Source: an uncultured Roseobacter sp. (GTDB lineage Bacteria > Pseudomonadota > Alphaproteobacteria > Rhodobacterales > Rhodobacteraceae). Taken from it: a stretch of 64,000 nucleotides of DNA. Positions 29,609-39,245 of the stretch are shown here, one piece after another. Under the pieces are notes generated by a model that worked only from the letters and a program-made list of their open reading frames with translations, searched no databases and was not told where the DNA came from. The stretch lies in the NCBI RefSeq assembly GCF_947495025.1, contig NZ_CANLXG010000001.1, positions 372,001 to 436,000 of the forward strand. The letters run 5' to 3'. Position numbers and translations under genes: made by a program. Each line of letters opens with the position of its first letter. The first letter of the stretch is position 1.

Positions 29609-30577
29609 CTATGCTGAAAGCCGGCGACGCGTGACAAGAAACGACAGGCAAAGAACAACCGTCATTGCGAGGTATGCGGCAATTGCGTGGGGCGCGAGCG
29701 ACGGCAGCCCGTGTACAAGCATCGTTCCGTTGCCACCGGGAATAACTGTGGCGGATGCACCCATCACGGCACCGCCGGCAAAGCATCTGAAAGCCAATGC
29801 CGGATCGTGCCGCTGCAGCTGAAAGTCCCTGTACCTGATGGCCGCCATCACTCCTCCGGCAATGACGGTTGTGGCACAGATCAGAACCGGCCAGCCACTC
29901 GCTGTGAGCGCAGGATCAATCAGGCGGGCAGCGCGGTTAGACAGGACGCTCATGTAGGTCCAGTTGCCGGCAAGCGCGTACAGAAGCCCAGCGCTGATTC
30001 CGACGATCAGCATGGACCGATAGGGCCCCATACGCGCAGAGGCAGGATCACGCAGACCTCTCAGCCATCTGGGCACACGACGGTACAAGGCAAGAATGAG
30101 CGACGTGGCCAGAACAGCCACGAATGCGCCGCCGATAACTGAGGGCTCTTCAAGTTGAGACGGGACCGGTTCAACACTGTTGAGCAGTGCAAGGTCAGTT
30201 GAGGTCATCGCTGTTGCGCCGATGATCATCCCCAGAACACTGAGGCCATAGACTATGTTCCCACCGGTCAGATGTGCCAGAGTCCCCAGTACGCAGGCGT
30301 TGTTCAGACGCGCGCCAAGGCCAAAAACGGCGCCTGCCGCGACGACGGACACCGTGACGGGGTATCCTGCTGACAGCGTCACATCCGCCGGGAAAAGCCA
30401 GTGTAGCGGAATAATTGCTGCGCCGGCTCCGGCGGCGGCCACCCCGAAGGCGCGGAAACGCGCACCGCGCCGGTCAACAATCAGCGACTGCGTCGCCGCA
30501 ACAGCACAGATACTGCCACGCCGGATGGCATAACCGACAAGAAAAGACAGCCCCAGCAGCAATGGGATCAGAAACAT
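29609..30577 (-). CDS. YeeE/YedE-family membrane transporter
   Basis: A 322-residue membrane protein with about nine hydrophobic segments and an internal repeat. The conserved cysteines lie in RRGSICAVAA (about residue 24) and NNACVLGTLAHLTGGN (about residue 94). The second-half IPGGNGTM motif replaces the Cys-containing counterpart of thiosulfate-importing YeeE, so the substrate may differ. It starts 21 bases after the remains of a flavoprotein oxidoreductase gene on the same strand, which looks like its former operon partner. Confidence 0.82.
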   Translation of the reverse strand: MFLIPLLLGLSFLVGYAIRRGSICAVAATQSLIVDRRGARFRAFGVAAAGAGAAIIPLHWLFPADVTLSAGYPVTVSVVAAGAVFGLGARLNNACVLGTLAHLTGGNIVYGLSVLGMIIGATAMTSTDLALLNSVEPVPSQLEEPSVIGGAFVAVLATSLILALYRRVPRWLRGLRDPASARMGPYRSMLIVGISAGLLYALAGNWTYMSVLSNRAARLIDPALTASGWPVLICATTVIAGGVMAAIRYRDFQLQRHDPALAFRCFAGGAVMGASATVIPGGNGTMLVHGLPSLAPHAIAAYLAMTVVLCLSFLVTRRRLSA

Positions 30578-30598
30578 GGTGATGTGCCCCGCATTCTT

Positions 30599-31480
30599 TC
30601 AGCCACCAGGCCCGCTGTCGATACAGCGCAGCGGCGTGATGAGACCCGTATCAGGCTCGGCGACAGCGGTCCCGTGGCCCTCTTTCAGAACCGGGTGACA
30701 GAACGGACGCTGTAAAGTCTCGGTCACAGTAAGGCGGCTTTCAATGGACCAGGCACGCAGGTGTCCGGTGTCTTCGGCAGCGCGCCCGATCATTTCCGAG
30801 ACCGGCAGAACACCGGTGTCACACTCGGACCAGACGCGCGATGACCCCTTGTCCCTGCCAGCGACGCGGGCGCGTATCTGACCCCCAAAAGATACCCCGG
30901 CATGGGCAAAGTCCACCCAGGTATTTGCAGGATCCGCATCACCACGTCCGGCAATGGCAATCTGCGGATCGGAAAAACGACGCTCTGTTCGGTACGCCGG
31001 GCGCACAGACAGACTTCCGGATGTCGTACGGCATTTTCACCTGCGAGGCAGCCCTGGGCGGCAGCTTCATGCGGTGGGCGCAGATCAGTCGTGGAATCAC
31101 CGGTCGCAAAAAACGGAGGGCAGACTATCCCCCGGCATGTCGGCGTGTATGGTTATGTGATCGGGGCGCGGCGCACCGCGATGGTCGAGGGCCAGCGAGG
31201 TATTCTCGATCCTTTCGTTGTTGGGGCGTCGGCCTGTTGCGGCGTGCAGCCCCTCAAAGGGTTCCGCGCAATAGTCTGCAGTATCGCCCCTGTCGGTCCT
31301 GCGTTCGACAATCCCGTCGACGTCACGCGACATCTGCGTGTCAGCGTCGAAATGCGCGGCAAACTCTGACACGAAGATGTCCCGTGCTCAGGCCAGAATA
31401 CCCGGGTCGCTCAGCGGACCAACAGAATTGCCTGGGCAAAAGATACCAGTCAACCTGCGGTCCTGATCCCGTGACCAAAA
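30599..31480 (-). pseudogene. decayed pyridine nucleotide-disulfide oxidoreductase (dihydrolipoamide dehydrogenase-like)
   Basis: The C-terminal 60 percent of a flavoprotein can be read on the minus strand in pieces. At about 31390-31430 SVGPLSDPGILA ends at TGA (31388-31390). From 31372, DVDGI and AATGRRPNNERIENTSLAL follow and end at TGA 31097-31099. The match then moves to another frame (TTDLRPPHEAAAQGCLAGENAVR, about 31020-31100). From 31006 the dimer domain resumes (FSDPQIAIAG, GRDKGSSRVW, the PFCHPVLKEG His-Glu pair) and runs to 30599. The FAD-binding N-terminus and redox-active CxxxxC are missing. The damage is multiple, so a single sequencing error cannot explain it. Confidence 0.82.
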
Positions 31481-31641
31481 CCCGACGAGCTATGTTGCTG
31501 TTCAGGCAAAGCGCTGGCACTCGCGGTTCTGCAGAACAACTGAAGGTATCGCCGCACACAGTGCGTTCGTCGAACGCAGCCCAGAGACTGCCCCGAACGA
31601 TAGTTTATCCTCATCCTGTAGCAGAGAGTTCCGGACGTAAC

Positions 31642-32082
31642 CTATGGCAGCTCAAACGTCAGGCCGAAGGTCAGTACGCCATCCGTTGTTTCACCGTTTC
31701 CCGGAATAAGCTGTGTAAAAACATTGCCATAACGTGCCTGAAGGCCAATCAGGGGCACCACATCGCCCACCGCGATGTCAAAACGGTCCCCGTCGCCCGG
31801 GTAGAGCGCCAGCGCACCGAACGCACCGACCGCATAGTTTTCGCCCTGCCAGAAATCGCGCCCAACCGAAACCAGCGCGCCGACTTCTTCGTAGCTGTTG
31901 TAATAAGCGCCGACGCTCACATCCCAGGAACCTTCCCATGTGAGAAAGAGGCCCGGATTGAACTCCTGAAAATCCTCTGTCGCATTGAAATGCTCTGACC
32001 CGAGAAGAACCGAGATACGGTCCGGTCCCGCATGGGCAGCGGCTGGCAACAACAGGGCAAGACAGAGCGGGGCAAATCTCAT
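31642..32082 (-). CDS. predicted outer-membrane beta-barrel protein
   Basis: A 146-residue exported protein: signal peptide 1-19 (ending AAHAG), then repeated alternating beta strands (RISVLLGSEHFN, NPGLFLTWEG, WDVSVGAYYNSYEEVGALVSVGRDFW, YAVGAFGALALYPG) and a strand-like C-terminus ending FGLTFELP. That plan fits a small 8-strand barrel. I chose the ATG at 32080-32082, with AAGGA eight bases upstream, over a GTG 30 bases earlier. No known enzyme motif was found. Confidence 0.65.
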   Translation of the reverse strand: MRFAPLCLALLLPAAAHAGPDRISVLLGSEHFNATEDFQEFNPGLFLTWEGSWDVSVGAYYNSYEEVGALVSVGRDFWQGENYAVGAFGALALYPGDGDRFDIAVGDVVPLIGLQARYGNVFTQLIPGNGETTDGVLTFGLTFELP

Positions 32083-32165
32083 TCGGGGGGTCCTTTTCAC
32101 AATGCTCGACACGCGTCCGGGCGCGTTTTCTGCATTATTCTGGTGAAAAGTGGTTAAATTACGAC

Positions 32166-33785
32166 TTATACCAGCAGTACTTCCCCAAATTTATCGCGTA
32201 AGTTGCGTTTCAGCACCTTTCCGGTCGCGTTTCTGGGCAGAACGTCCGTGAAAACGACCGTGTCCGGCACCTGCCAGCGGGCCACCCTGCCCTCAAAAAT
32301 CTGCAGAACTTCCTCGGGCGTCGCCTCTGCGCCCTCGGCCAGAACTGCAATCAGCACAGGGCGTTCGTCCCATTTTGCGTGCCTCGCACCAATAACAGCG
32401 GCATCCGCCAGAGACGGGTGGGCAATCGCAATACTTTCCAGTTCGACCGAGCTGATCCACTCGCCGCCGGATTTAATGATGTCTTTGGATCTGTCGCGGA
32501 TCGTCAGGTACCCGTCGGGGTCTATCGTTGCGACATCGCCGGTGTTAAACCAGCCGTCCTGCAGCGTTTCAGCGGCGGTGCTGTGGAAATAGGCGTCGAG
32601 AATAAAGTGGCCCCGAACCAGCAGTTCGCCCTGTGTCTCGCCGTCATGAGGCAGGTCCGCGCCGTCTGGGTCCACAATTTTCAGCTCTACCCCCCAGGGC
32701 GGACGACCCTGGTTTTCCCGCAGACGGTGCTGCGCATCCATGGGCAGACCGGAGTGCTTTGCGAGCGGCTGGTTGATTGTGCCAAGCGGCGACATTTCCG
32801 TCATACCCCAGGCGTGCACGGTATCCACTCCGTAACGCTCGCGGAACGTTTCTATCATGGACGGCGGGCAGGCGGAGCCTCCAACAACGGTTCTCCTGAG
32901 TGATTTCAGTTCGCTGCCCGCAGCTTCTGCATGGCCCAGCAGCCCCAGCCAGATCGTCGGTACACCCAGCGCGATGCTCACCTGATGGGTATCGATCAGA
33001 CTGACCAGTGATGCCCCGTCGAGCCCCGGCCCGGGCATTACCATCCGCGATCCGGCCATGGCGCAGGCGTAGGGTGTACCCCAGGCGTTGACGTGGAACA
33101 TCGGCACAACCGGCAGCACCACATCCATCGCCGAAAAGGCTATACTGTCCGTCAGGTTCGACGCAAAGCTGTGCAGCACAGTGGACCGGTGCGAGAAGAG
33201 AACACCTTTGGGGTTTCCTGTGGTTCCTGATGTATAACAGAGGCTTGACGCCGTCTGTTCATCCAGATCGGGCCATTCGTAACCGGTGTCACCGTGCGCC
33301 AGAAGCGCATCATAGGCAACAATTCCGGGCAATGTGTCGCCGGCACCACCCACTTCTGTCTCCAGCAGCACAATGTGCTTCACAGTCGTGAGTTTGTCCC
33401 GGATCGCGGCCACAAGAGGGATAAATGTGCTGTCGATGAACAGCACCTCGTCTTCTGCATGGTTGATGATATAGATCAGCTGTTCGGGGAACAGCCGCGG
33501 GTTGATCGTATGGCAGACATAACCACCGCCTGACACGCCGAAATAAATCTCCAGATGGCGCCGGTTGTTCCAGGCGATGGTGGCGCAGCGTGCCTGTGGC
33601 CCCAGACCGAGCCCCCCGAGCGCCGAAGCCAGCCGCCGGGCATTGGCGTCAATGCCTCCCCAGGTGGTCTGCTCCGTCCCGCCGCCGGTGTTCACAGACA
33701 GGATCTCTGTCTGCGCATGATATCGCCCGGCATGCGCCACCAGTGACGAAATCGTCAGCGGCATATGCATCATCTGTCCCAGCAT
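32166..33785 (-). CDS. long-chain acyl-CoA synthetase (AMP-forming)
   Basis: A 539-residue ANL-superfamily ligase that activates a fatty or related acid to its CoA ester. Motifs: SLCYTSGTTGNPKGV (P-loop, about residue 185), the HAWGMTEMSPLG adenine motif, GWFNTGDVATIDPDGYLTIRDRSKDIIKSGGEWIS (hinge and A8), and Lys in NATGKVLKRNL. I chose the ATG at 33783-33785 because of AGGAGGGG six bases upstream. It is divergent from the thioesterase gene, a pairing that suggests an acyl-CoA role. Confidence 0.92.
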   Translation of the reverse strand: MLGQMMHMPLTISSLVAHAGRYHAQTEILSVNTGGGTEQTTWGGIDANARRLASALGGLGLGPQARCATIAWNNRRHLEIYFGVSGGGYVCHTINPRLFPEQLIYIINHAEDEVLFIDSTFIPLVAAIRDKLTTVKHIVLLETEVGGAGDTLPGIVAYDALLAHGDTGYEWPDLDEQTASSLCYTSGTTGNPKGVLFSHRSTVLHSFASNLTDSIAFSAMDVVLPVVPMFHVNAWGTPYACAMAGSRMVMPGPGLDGASLVSLIDTHQVSIALGVPTIWLGLLGHAEAAGSELKSLRRTVVGGSACPPSMIETFRERYGVDTVHAWGMTEMSPLGTINQPLAKHSGLPMDAQHRLRENQGRPPWGVELKIVDPDGADLPHDGETQGELLVRGHFILDAYFHSTAAETLQDGWFNTGDVATIDPDGYLTIRDRSKDIIKSGGEWISSVELESIAIAHPSLADAAVIGARHAKWDERPVLIAVLAEGAEATPEEVLQIFEGRVARWQVPDTVVFTDVLPRNATGKVLKRNLRDKFGEVLLV

Positions 33786-33882
33786 CGGAATCCCCTCCTG
33801 ATCGCCCGTCAGGACAGCGTGCCCGTCTGAACATGTTCTGGCAAGCCTTGGCAAACCGCTGCGGGGCGGCTAAGCCCCCGGA

Positions 33883-34365
33883 ATGGCACTGTTGTATCAC
33901 ACCCCGCTGAGCCCTGATCACCAGTCAGAGCTTGGCATTGATCCGCCCGCAGCTCTCGCGATGGCCGACCGCGTGCGGTTTTCCGAACTGGACCCGCTGA
34001 AACATGTGAACAATGCGGTTTATATGAACTGGTTTGAACGTTTGCGGATCAGATACACACAGGAATGGGGTCTGACCCGCTATGCGCTCACCGGGGACGG
34101 GCCACGTATTGTGATCCGTTCCGGCGCGATCCACTATCGTCAGGAAATGCTGATGGATGAGGACTATGTGGTGACCTGTCAGTGCACGGGTTTCCGCACT
34201 ACGTCCTTTACGCTGGCACAGCAGCTCTGGGCGGGCGGCACGCTGCGGTCGACGTTCGACTGTGTTCTGGTGTTGCTGAACCAGGATGGTGACGGTCGCT
34301 ATCCGATCCCCGACGCCATGATCGACCGGTTCCGCACCGTCGATGGTGCGAAACCGGACGGCTGA
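33883..34365 (+). CDS. hotdog-fold acyl-CoA thioesterase
   Basis: A 160-residue 4HBT-type thioesterase: VRFSELDPLKHVNNAVYMNWFERLRI holds the catalytic Asp/His region, followed by the RSGAIHYRQEML strand. Such enzymes hydrolyse acyl-CoA esters in the cytosol. It is divergent from an acyl-CoA synthetase and converges with pgi with a 2-base gap. The chain length preference cannot be read from sequence. Confidence 0.88.
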   Translation: MALLYHTPLSPDHQSELGIDPPAALAMADRVRFSELDPLKHVNNAVYMNWFERLRIRYTQEWGLTRYALTGDGPRIVIRSGAIHYRQEMLMDEDYVVTCQCTGFRTTSFTLAQQLWAGGTLRSTFDCVLVLLNQDGDGRYPIPDAMIDRFRTVDGAKPDG

Positions 34366-34367
34366 TA

Positions 34368-35969
34368 TCAGTCACTGTGGCGGTGGATGAACCCGACGAG
34401 CGCTGCTGTTGATCCGTCTTTGCCGTCGGCGCTGGCTGTGCCCTCGACCACAGGCTGCAGTGATGTGGCAAGTTCCTTGCCCAGCTCCACGCCCCACTGA
34501 TCGAACGAGTTGATACCGAGGATCACGCCTTCGACAAATACGCGGTGCTCATAAAGCGCCACAATCTGTCCCAGTGTGAAAGGATCAAGCTGCGGATAGG
34601 CCAGTGTAACCGACGGCCTGTTGCCCTCAAACACCCGGTGCTGGGCCTGACGTTCCAGTTCGTCTCCGGTCAGCCCCTTTTCGGCCATGCGTGCACGGGC
34701 CTCGTCAATGCTGCGACCGCGCATCAGCGCCTCGGACTGTGCAAGACAGTTGGCAACCAGCAGCTGATGATGATGGGCCAGATCACTTTCGTGGCCCTGA
34801 GCGGCGATCATGAACTCACAGGGAATGACGCGCGTGCCCTGATGGATGAGCTGATAAAACGCGTGCTGCCCGTTGGTGCCCGCGGCCCCCCAGACCACCG
34901 GGCCACTGTCGACCACGACCGGCGTGCCATCCATCTGTACACGTTTGCCGTTGGACTCCATCTCCAGCTGCTGGAAATAATCCGGCAGACGCGCGAGGCG
35001 CTGATCATAGGGCAGCACCGCGCGGCTGGCATGGCCGCAGACCTGCGCATGCCAGACGCCGGTCAGCGCCAGCAGTACAGGCAGGTTTTCCTCAAAAGTC
35101 GCCGCCTGAAAGTGCCGGTCCATCGCCTGCCCACCGCGCAGGAAGGCGTCAAATGCCTCGGGACCGATGGCGATCATCAGCGACAGACCGATGGGCCCCC
35201 ACATCGAATATCGGCCACCGACCCAGTCTTCGAAGCCGAACACCCTTTCGGGCGGAATACCAAAGTCTGCGGTCAGATCAGCGGCGGTGCTGAGAGCGGC
35301 AAACTGCGCCTCCGGGTTTCCGCCCTGGTCATCCATCCAGGCCCGCGCTGAGCGTGCATTGGTCATGGTCTCGATGGTCGTGAAGGTCTTGGAGGCGACG
35401 ATCACCAGGGTTGTTCCGGCATCAAGGCCACGCAGCGTATCGGCAATATGCGCCCCGTCCACGTTGGAGACAAAGTGACAGCGCGGCCCGTCGGCCCAGG
35501 GGCTGAGTGCCTGATACGCCATGGCCGGGCCGAGATCAGACCCACCGATGCCGATATTGACCACGTCTGTGATGGCGCTGTCGCGCACCTGCCGGGCATA
35601 GGCGCGCATACGGTCCAGTGTGTCGTGCACGCCCGGCATAACGTCCTGGCCGTCGACCAGAACAGCGCCACCATCAAGGTTGCGCAGCGCTGTATGCAGC
35701 ACGGCGCGCCCTTCTGTGTCGTTGATGGCTGCACCGCTGAACATTGCATCGCGCTTTTCCGAAACGCCTGCGGCCTGCGCCAGATCGATCAGCGCATCGC
35801 GTATGCCGGCATCAATATTCGTTTTCGAATAGTCAAAGAGCATGTCACCGGTCCGGGCGCTGAACGCGGCAGCCCGGTCCGGATCATCAAACAGCGACAG
35901 GATCCTGCGGTTACTGTGCTGCGCTTCAAGCTGGCGCAGCGCGTCCCATTCTGCATTCAGGCTGCCCAA
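34368..35969 (-). CDS. pgi: glucose-6-phosphate isomerase
   Basis: A 533-residue PGI interconverting glucose 6-phosphate and fructose 6-phosphate. Signatures: [22 protein letters not shown]-type segment [33 protein letters not shown], the catalytic Glu in MESNGK, and GVELGKELA. It starts at TTG (35967-35969) preceded by AGGAGAGG and overlaps the pgl stop by 13 bases. It is the last gene of zwf-pgl-pgi. Confidence 0.96.
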   Translation of the reverse strand: MGSLNAEWDALRQLEAQHSNRRILSLFDDPDRAAAFSARTGDMLFDYSKTNIDAGIRDALIDLAQAAGVSEKRDAMFSGAAINDTEGRAVLHTALRNLDGGAVLVDGQDVMPGVHDTLDRMRAYARQVRDSAITDVVNIGIGGSDLGPAMAYQALSPWADGPRCHFVSNVDGAHIADTLRGLDAGTTLVIVASKTFTTIETMTNARSARAWMDDQGGNPEAQFAALSTAADLTADFGIPPERVFGFEDWVGGRYSMWGPIGLSLMIAIGPEAFDAFLRGGQAMDRHFQAATFEENLPVLLALTGVWHAQVCGHASRAVLPYDQRLARLPDYFQQLEMESNGKRVQMDGTPVVVDSGPVVWGAAGTNGQHAFYQLIHQGTRVIPCEFMIAAQGHESDLAHHHQLLVANCLAQSEALMRGRSIDEARARMAEKGLTGDELERQAQHRVFEGNRPSVTLAYPQLDPFTLGQIVALYEHRVFVEGVILGINSFDQWGVELGKELATSLQPVVEGTASADGKDGSTAALVGFIHRHSD

Positions 35970-36628
35970 TGGACCTCTCCTCCCCTGATCGCCATACCAA
36001 TCGGTGCTTCGGGACCCGGCAGGGTCATCGCACGATCAAGCGCGGCATGTTTTTCATCGCCGAAAATCAGCAGATGTTTGTCCATGGCCCCGGCAAGAAC
36101 CGGGCCGCTGAGTGAAATACGCGCTTCAGGCTGGCTGTCCGGCGCCATGGCAACGACTGCCGGCGCATCTCTGGACAGCGCAGCATCGACCCCGTCTGCG
36201 TCCGGAAAGAGCGATGCGGTATGCATGTCTGCTCCCATACCCAGCAGCAGAACCGATACCGGGATCAGCGGCGTGATCTCTTCGGATAATACCCCGGCGG
36301 CCTCCTGCGCTGTCAGGCCTTCGCGGTAAAACGGAAAGAACCGGGCCGCAGCAGCAGGGCCGGTCAGCAGCCGCTCCTTTACGAGCGCGGTGTTGGATCG
36401 CGGATGATCCCCGGGGACCCAGCGCTCATCTGTCAGCATGACATGCACACGGCTCCAGTCGATTTCGGCCGCACTGAGCACGTCAAAGACGGGCCCGGGC
36501 GTCGTACCGCCCGGCACCGCAAGGCTTGCAACCTCATGCTGAATCAGACAGTTGCGCAGCGCACTTGCCAGCACCCCCGCCAGCTTGATGACCGCCATAT
36601 CGCGGTCAGGATATGTGTTCAGGTTCAT
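35957..36628 (-). CDS. pgl: 6-phosphogluconolactonase
   Basis: A 223-residue DevB/Pgl-type lactonase, the second step of the oxidative pentose phosphate and Entner-Doudoroff entry. Motifs: [12 protein letters not shown] (about residue 38), [17 protein letters not shown] and [16 protein letters not shown]. The second normally reads GxGxDGHTASLFP; here Gly-to-Met gives DMHTASLF, a mild deviation. The start overlaps the zwf stop (ATGA), fixing it. Confidence 0.94.
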   Translation of the reverse strand: MNLNTYPDRDMAVIKLAGVLASALRNCLIQHEVASLAVPGGTTPGPVFDVLSAAEIDWSRVHVMLTDERWVPGDHPRSNTALVKERLLTGPAAAARFFPFYREGLTAQEAAGVLSEEITPLIPVSVLLLGMGADMHTASLFPDADGVDAALSRDAPAVVAMAPDSQPEARISLSGPVLAGAMDKHLLIFGDEKHAALDRAMTLPGPEAPIGMAIRGGEVHWAA

Positions 36629-38094
36629 ACTTCCACCTTTCGCCATTCCCGGCCTTCACGACGCATCAGCTGATCTGCTGCATCCGGCCCTGCACTGCCG
36701 CTGTCATAGGGTTTGGGCACATCGCCGCGCGCGGTCCAGCCGTCGATAATCGGATCCGTCCAGGCCCACGCCGCCTCCACTTCGTCACCGCGCATAAACA
36801 GTGTCTGGTTTCCGCGGATCACATCCATAATCAGCCGCTCGTAGGCATCAACGTTTTCGGCACCCTCCGGTCCCAGGGCATCCGCAAACGTCATATCCAG
36901 CGGCACATCAATCAGACGCATCCCGCCTGGCCCCGGTTCCTTGATGGTGACCCCCAGCGTAATGCCCTCGTTGGGCTGCAGCCGGATCGCAAGCACGTTG
37001 CGGTGGCGTCCCGCCTCATCACCAAAGATCGAATGCGGCGTGTCCTTGAAAACAACAGAGATCTCGCTGGACCGCGCTGCCATGCGCTTGCCGGTACGCA
37101 GGTAAATCGGTGTGCCCGCCCAACGCCAGTTGGCGACATGGGTTTTCATGGCCAGAAAGCTCTCGGTTTTGGAGCGTGCATCGCCCACAGCAGTCCGGTA
37201 GTCCGGCATGTTTTCGGGATCGTCCGGATCGGCATCATATTGTCCGCGCACGATATGGTGCGGCTCCACCGGTTCCAGCGCCCGGATCACCTTGAGCTTT
37301 TCGTCACGCACGGCGTCCGGGTCAAACCGTGCCGGAGGCTCCATCGCGATCAGGCACAAAAGCTGCATCAGGTGGTTCTGCACCATGTCGCGCATGGCGC
37401 CGGATTTGTCATAATATTCACCTCGTCCGCCGACACCGACCGTCTCTGCCACAGTGATCTGGATGTGATCGATAAACTGGCTGTTCCAGAGCGGTTCGAA
37501 CAGCATATTCCCAAAACGGATCGCCATGAGGTTCTGGACGGTTTCCTTGCCCAGATAGTGGTCAATCCGGTAAATCTGTTTCTCGTCGAAATACCGCGCA
37601 AGAGTGGCATTGAGTGCGCGCGCCGATGCAAGGTCACGCCCGAATGGTTTTTCCACAACGATGCGCGATGTGTCATCGGCCATTCCGTAGCTCTGCAGCC
37701 GTTCGGCCAGATCGCCAAAGAGCGAGGGCGCCACAGAGAAATAATAGGCCTCGATCCTGTCGCTGCCCGCAACCTTGTCCCGCAGGGCTTCCCAGCCACC
37801 GGTTCCACGTGCGTCGATCGCCACATAGTCGAGGCATTCCAGAAATTTATCCAGCGTGCCGTCCTCGCAGGCACGGCCGCCGCCAAACTCGCGGATCGCT
37901 TCGGCTACCAGAGCCTGGTACGCGGCGCGGTCCATTTCGCTGCGCGCGGCACCGATAATCCGCGCATCACCGGGCATCTGTGAGGAACAGTACCGGCGGA
38001 AAAGCCCCGGCAGGATCTTGCGCCGGGCAAGGTCGCCCGTGCCTCCGAAGATGACAAGATCAAAGGGATCGACAGGGATAACGCGCGAAACCAT
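36625..38094 (-). CDS. zwf: glucose-6-phosphate 1-dehydrogenase
   Basis: A 489-residue G6PDH. The nucleotide motif FGGTGDLARRKILPGL spans residues 16-31 and the substrate motif RIDHYLGKE residues 176-184. It commits glucose to the Entner-Doudoroff and pentose phosphate routes. I chose the ATG at 38092-38094, which precedes the family's standard N-terminus; the long upstream open frame overlaps the divergent gene and has no similarity. A LacI-type operator lies 39 bases upstream. Confidence 0.96.
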   Translation of the reverse strand: MVSRVIPVDPFDLVIFGGTGDLARRKILPGLFRRYCSSQMPGDARIIGAARSEMDRAAYQALVAEAIREFGGGRACEDGTLDKFLECLDYVAIDARGTGGWEALRDKVAGSDRIEAYYFSVAPSLFGDLAERLQSYGMADDTSRIVVEKPFGRDLASARALNATLARYFDEKQIYRIDHYLGKETVQNLMAIRFGNMLFEPLWNSQFIDHIQITVAETVGVGGRGEYYDKSGAMRDMVQNHLMQLLCLIAMEPPARFDPDAVRDEKLKVIRALEPVEPHHIVRGQYDADPDDPENMPDYRTAVGDARSKTESFLAMKTHVANWRWAGTPIYLRTGKRMAARSSEISVVFKDTPHSIFGDEAGRHRNVLAIRLQPNEGITLGVTIKEPGPGGMRLIDVPLDMTFADALGPEGAENVDAYERLIMDVIRGNQTLFMRGDEVEAAWAWTDPIIDGWTARGDVPKPYDSGSAGPDAADQLMRREGREWRKVEV

Positions 38095-38132
38095 AGTGTT
38101 TTTCCTGAGTGCACTGCCCGAAGGCTGGATTT

Positions 38133-38146
38133 TGTTAGCGCAAACA
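38133..38146. promoter_or_regulatory. LacI-family-type operator in zwf / radical SAM promoter region
   Basis: TGTTAGC-GCAAACA is a near-perfect 14-bp palindrome with a central CG, the hallmark of LacI-family operators, with one mismatch between arms. It lies 39 bases before zwf and 117 before the radical SAM start. In Rhodobacter sphaeroides the LacI-family regulator CceR controls Entner-Doudoroff genes, so a CceR-type protein is the best guess. Confidence 0.65.
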
Positions 38147-38262
38147 TACTCAAAAGCACCCTGATCACAAGACCGTGCACGGTGGTGGGCGGATGTTTTC
38201 TTGCCTTTATCTGTACCCTGCACCATTTTCTGGCTCAAGAAGAACAAAGGACCCCCCGCGAA

Positions 38263-39210
38263 ATGAAAGATCTCGCAGAGGCCAATGCAGGCAAATTCCT
38301 CGATCCCGATATCACAGCAAAGGGAGAACCGCGGGCGCGGGTCGCTCTGAGCCAGGCGAAAACGCTTTGGTTCAATACCGGAACGCTGTGCAATATCGAA
38401 TGTGTGAACTGCTATATCGACAGCAGCCCGTCGAATGACGCACTGGTCTATATGACCGCTGACGAGGTCCGCGACTATCTGGATCAGCTTGAGGCACGCA
38501 GATGGGGCGTGCGTGAAATTGCCTTCACCGGTGGTGAACCTTTCATGAACCCGCAGATGATTGAAATGACCGAAGCTGCGCTGGAGCGCGGGTACGAGGT
38601 CCTGATCCTGACAAACGCTATGCGTCCGATGATGCGGCGCGGCATGCAGCAGGGACTGCTGCGGCTTAACGAGGCCTGGCCCGGCAAAATGACACTGCGC
38701 ATTTCGGTTGATCATTACGATATGGACCTGCACGACGCCGAACGGGGTGCCGGTGCTTTTGATAAAACGCTGCGTGGCATGCAGTGGCTGCGCGACAACG
38801 GCATACGCATGGCCGTCGCGGGCCGGTCGGTGATGGCGCACAGCGAGGCCGAGAGCCGCGCAGGCTATGCCGCCTTTTTCGCCGAGCACGGGTTTGACAT
38901 TGATGCGCAGGATCCGGGTATGACGGTGCTCTTTCCCGAAATGGACACCACCGTCGAAGTGCCCGAGATCACAACTGCCTGCTGGGGCATCCTCAACAAA
39001 AGCCCGGATGATCTGATGTGTGCTTCGTCCCGCATGGTCGTGAAACGCAAAGGCGCCGCACAGCCTGCTGTTCTGGCATGCACGCTGCTGCCATATGACG
39101 CTGAATTCGAACTTGGAACAACACTGGCCGAAGCAGAGGGATCAGTTGCGCTCAACCATCCCCATTGCGCCAAGTTCTGCGTTCTTGGCGGGGCCAGCTG
39201 CTCGGCCTGA
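38263..39210 (+). CDS. radical SAM protein
   Basis: A 315-residue radical SAM enzyme. The 4Fe-4S motif is Cys43-x3-Cys47-x2-Cys50 (CNIECVNC), followed by FTGGEPF (88-94). The C-terminal half has extra cysteines, including the end CAKFCVLGGASCSA, which could hold an auxiliary cluster or be structural. The substrate is unknown. I prefer the ATG at 38263 because similarity begins at KDLAEANAGKF; an ATG at 38182 would add a hydrophobic leader. It is divergent from zwf. Confidence 0.85.
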   Translation: MKDLAEANAGKFLDPDITAKGEPRARVALSQAKTLWFNTGTLCNIECVNCYIDSSPSNDALVYMTADEVRDYLDQLEARRWGVREIAFTGGEPFMNPQMIEMTEAALERGYEVLILTNAMRPMMRRGMQQGLLRLNEAWPGKMTLRISVDHYDMDLHDAERGAGAFDKTLRGMQWLRDNGIRMAVAGRSVMAHSEAESRAGYAAFFAEHGFDIDAQDPGMTVLFPEMDTTVEVPEITTACWGILNKSPDDLMCASSRMVVKRKGAAQPAVLACTLLPYDAEFELGTTLAEAEGSVALNHPHCAKFCVLGGASCSA

Positions 39211-39245
39211 ACCTGTGGAAAGCGGATACTGTTCCCGACTGCATT

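Noticed and set aside
29435..31640. tRNA-Gly followed by decayed genes as an integrated island
   Set aside because: No integrase and no repeat of the tRNA 3' end was found downstream; the decayed gene is of ordinary chromosomal type.
30841..31998. Long plus-strand open frame of 385 codons
   Set aside because: It runs antisense across the decayed oxidoreductase and into the predicted outer-membrane protein gene, and its composition is Arg/Cys-rich with no similarity.
36640..38000. Long plus-strand open frame antisense to zwf
   Set aside because: The minus strand carries a complete G6PDH with catalytic motifs; the plus frame has none.
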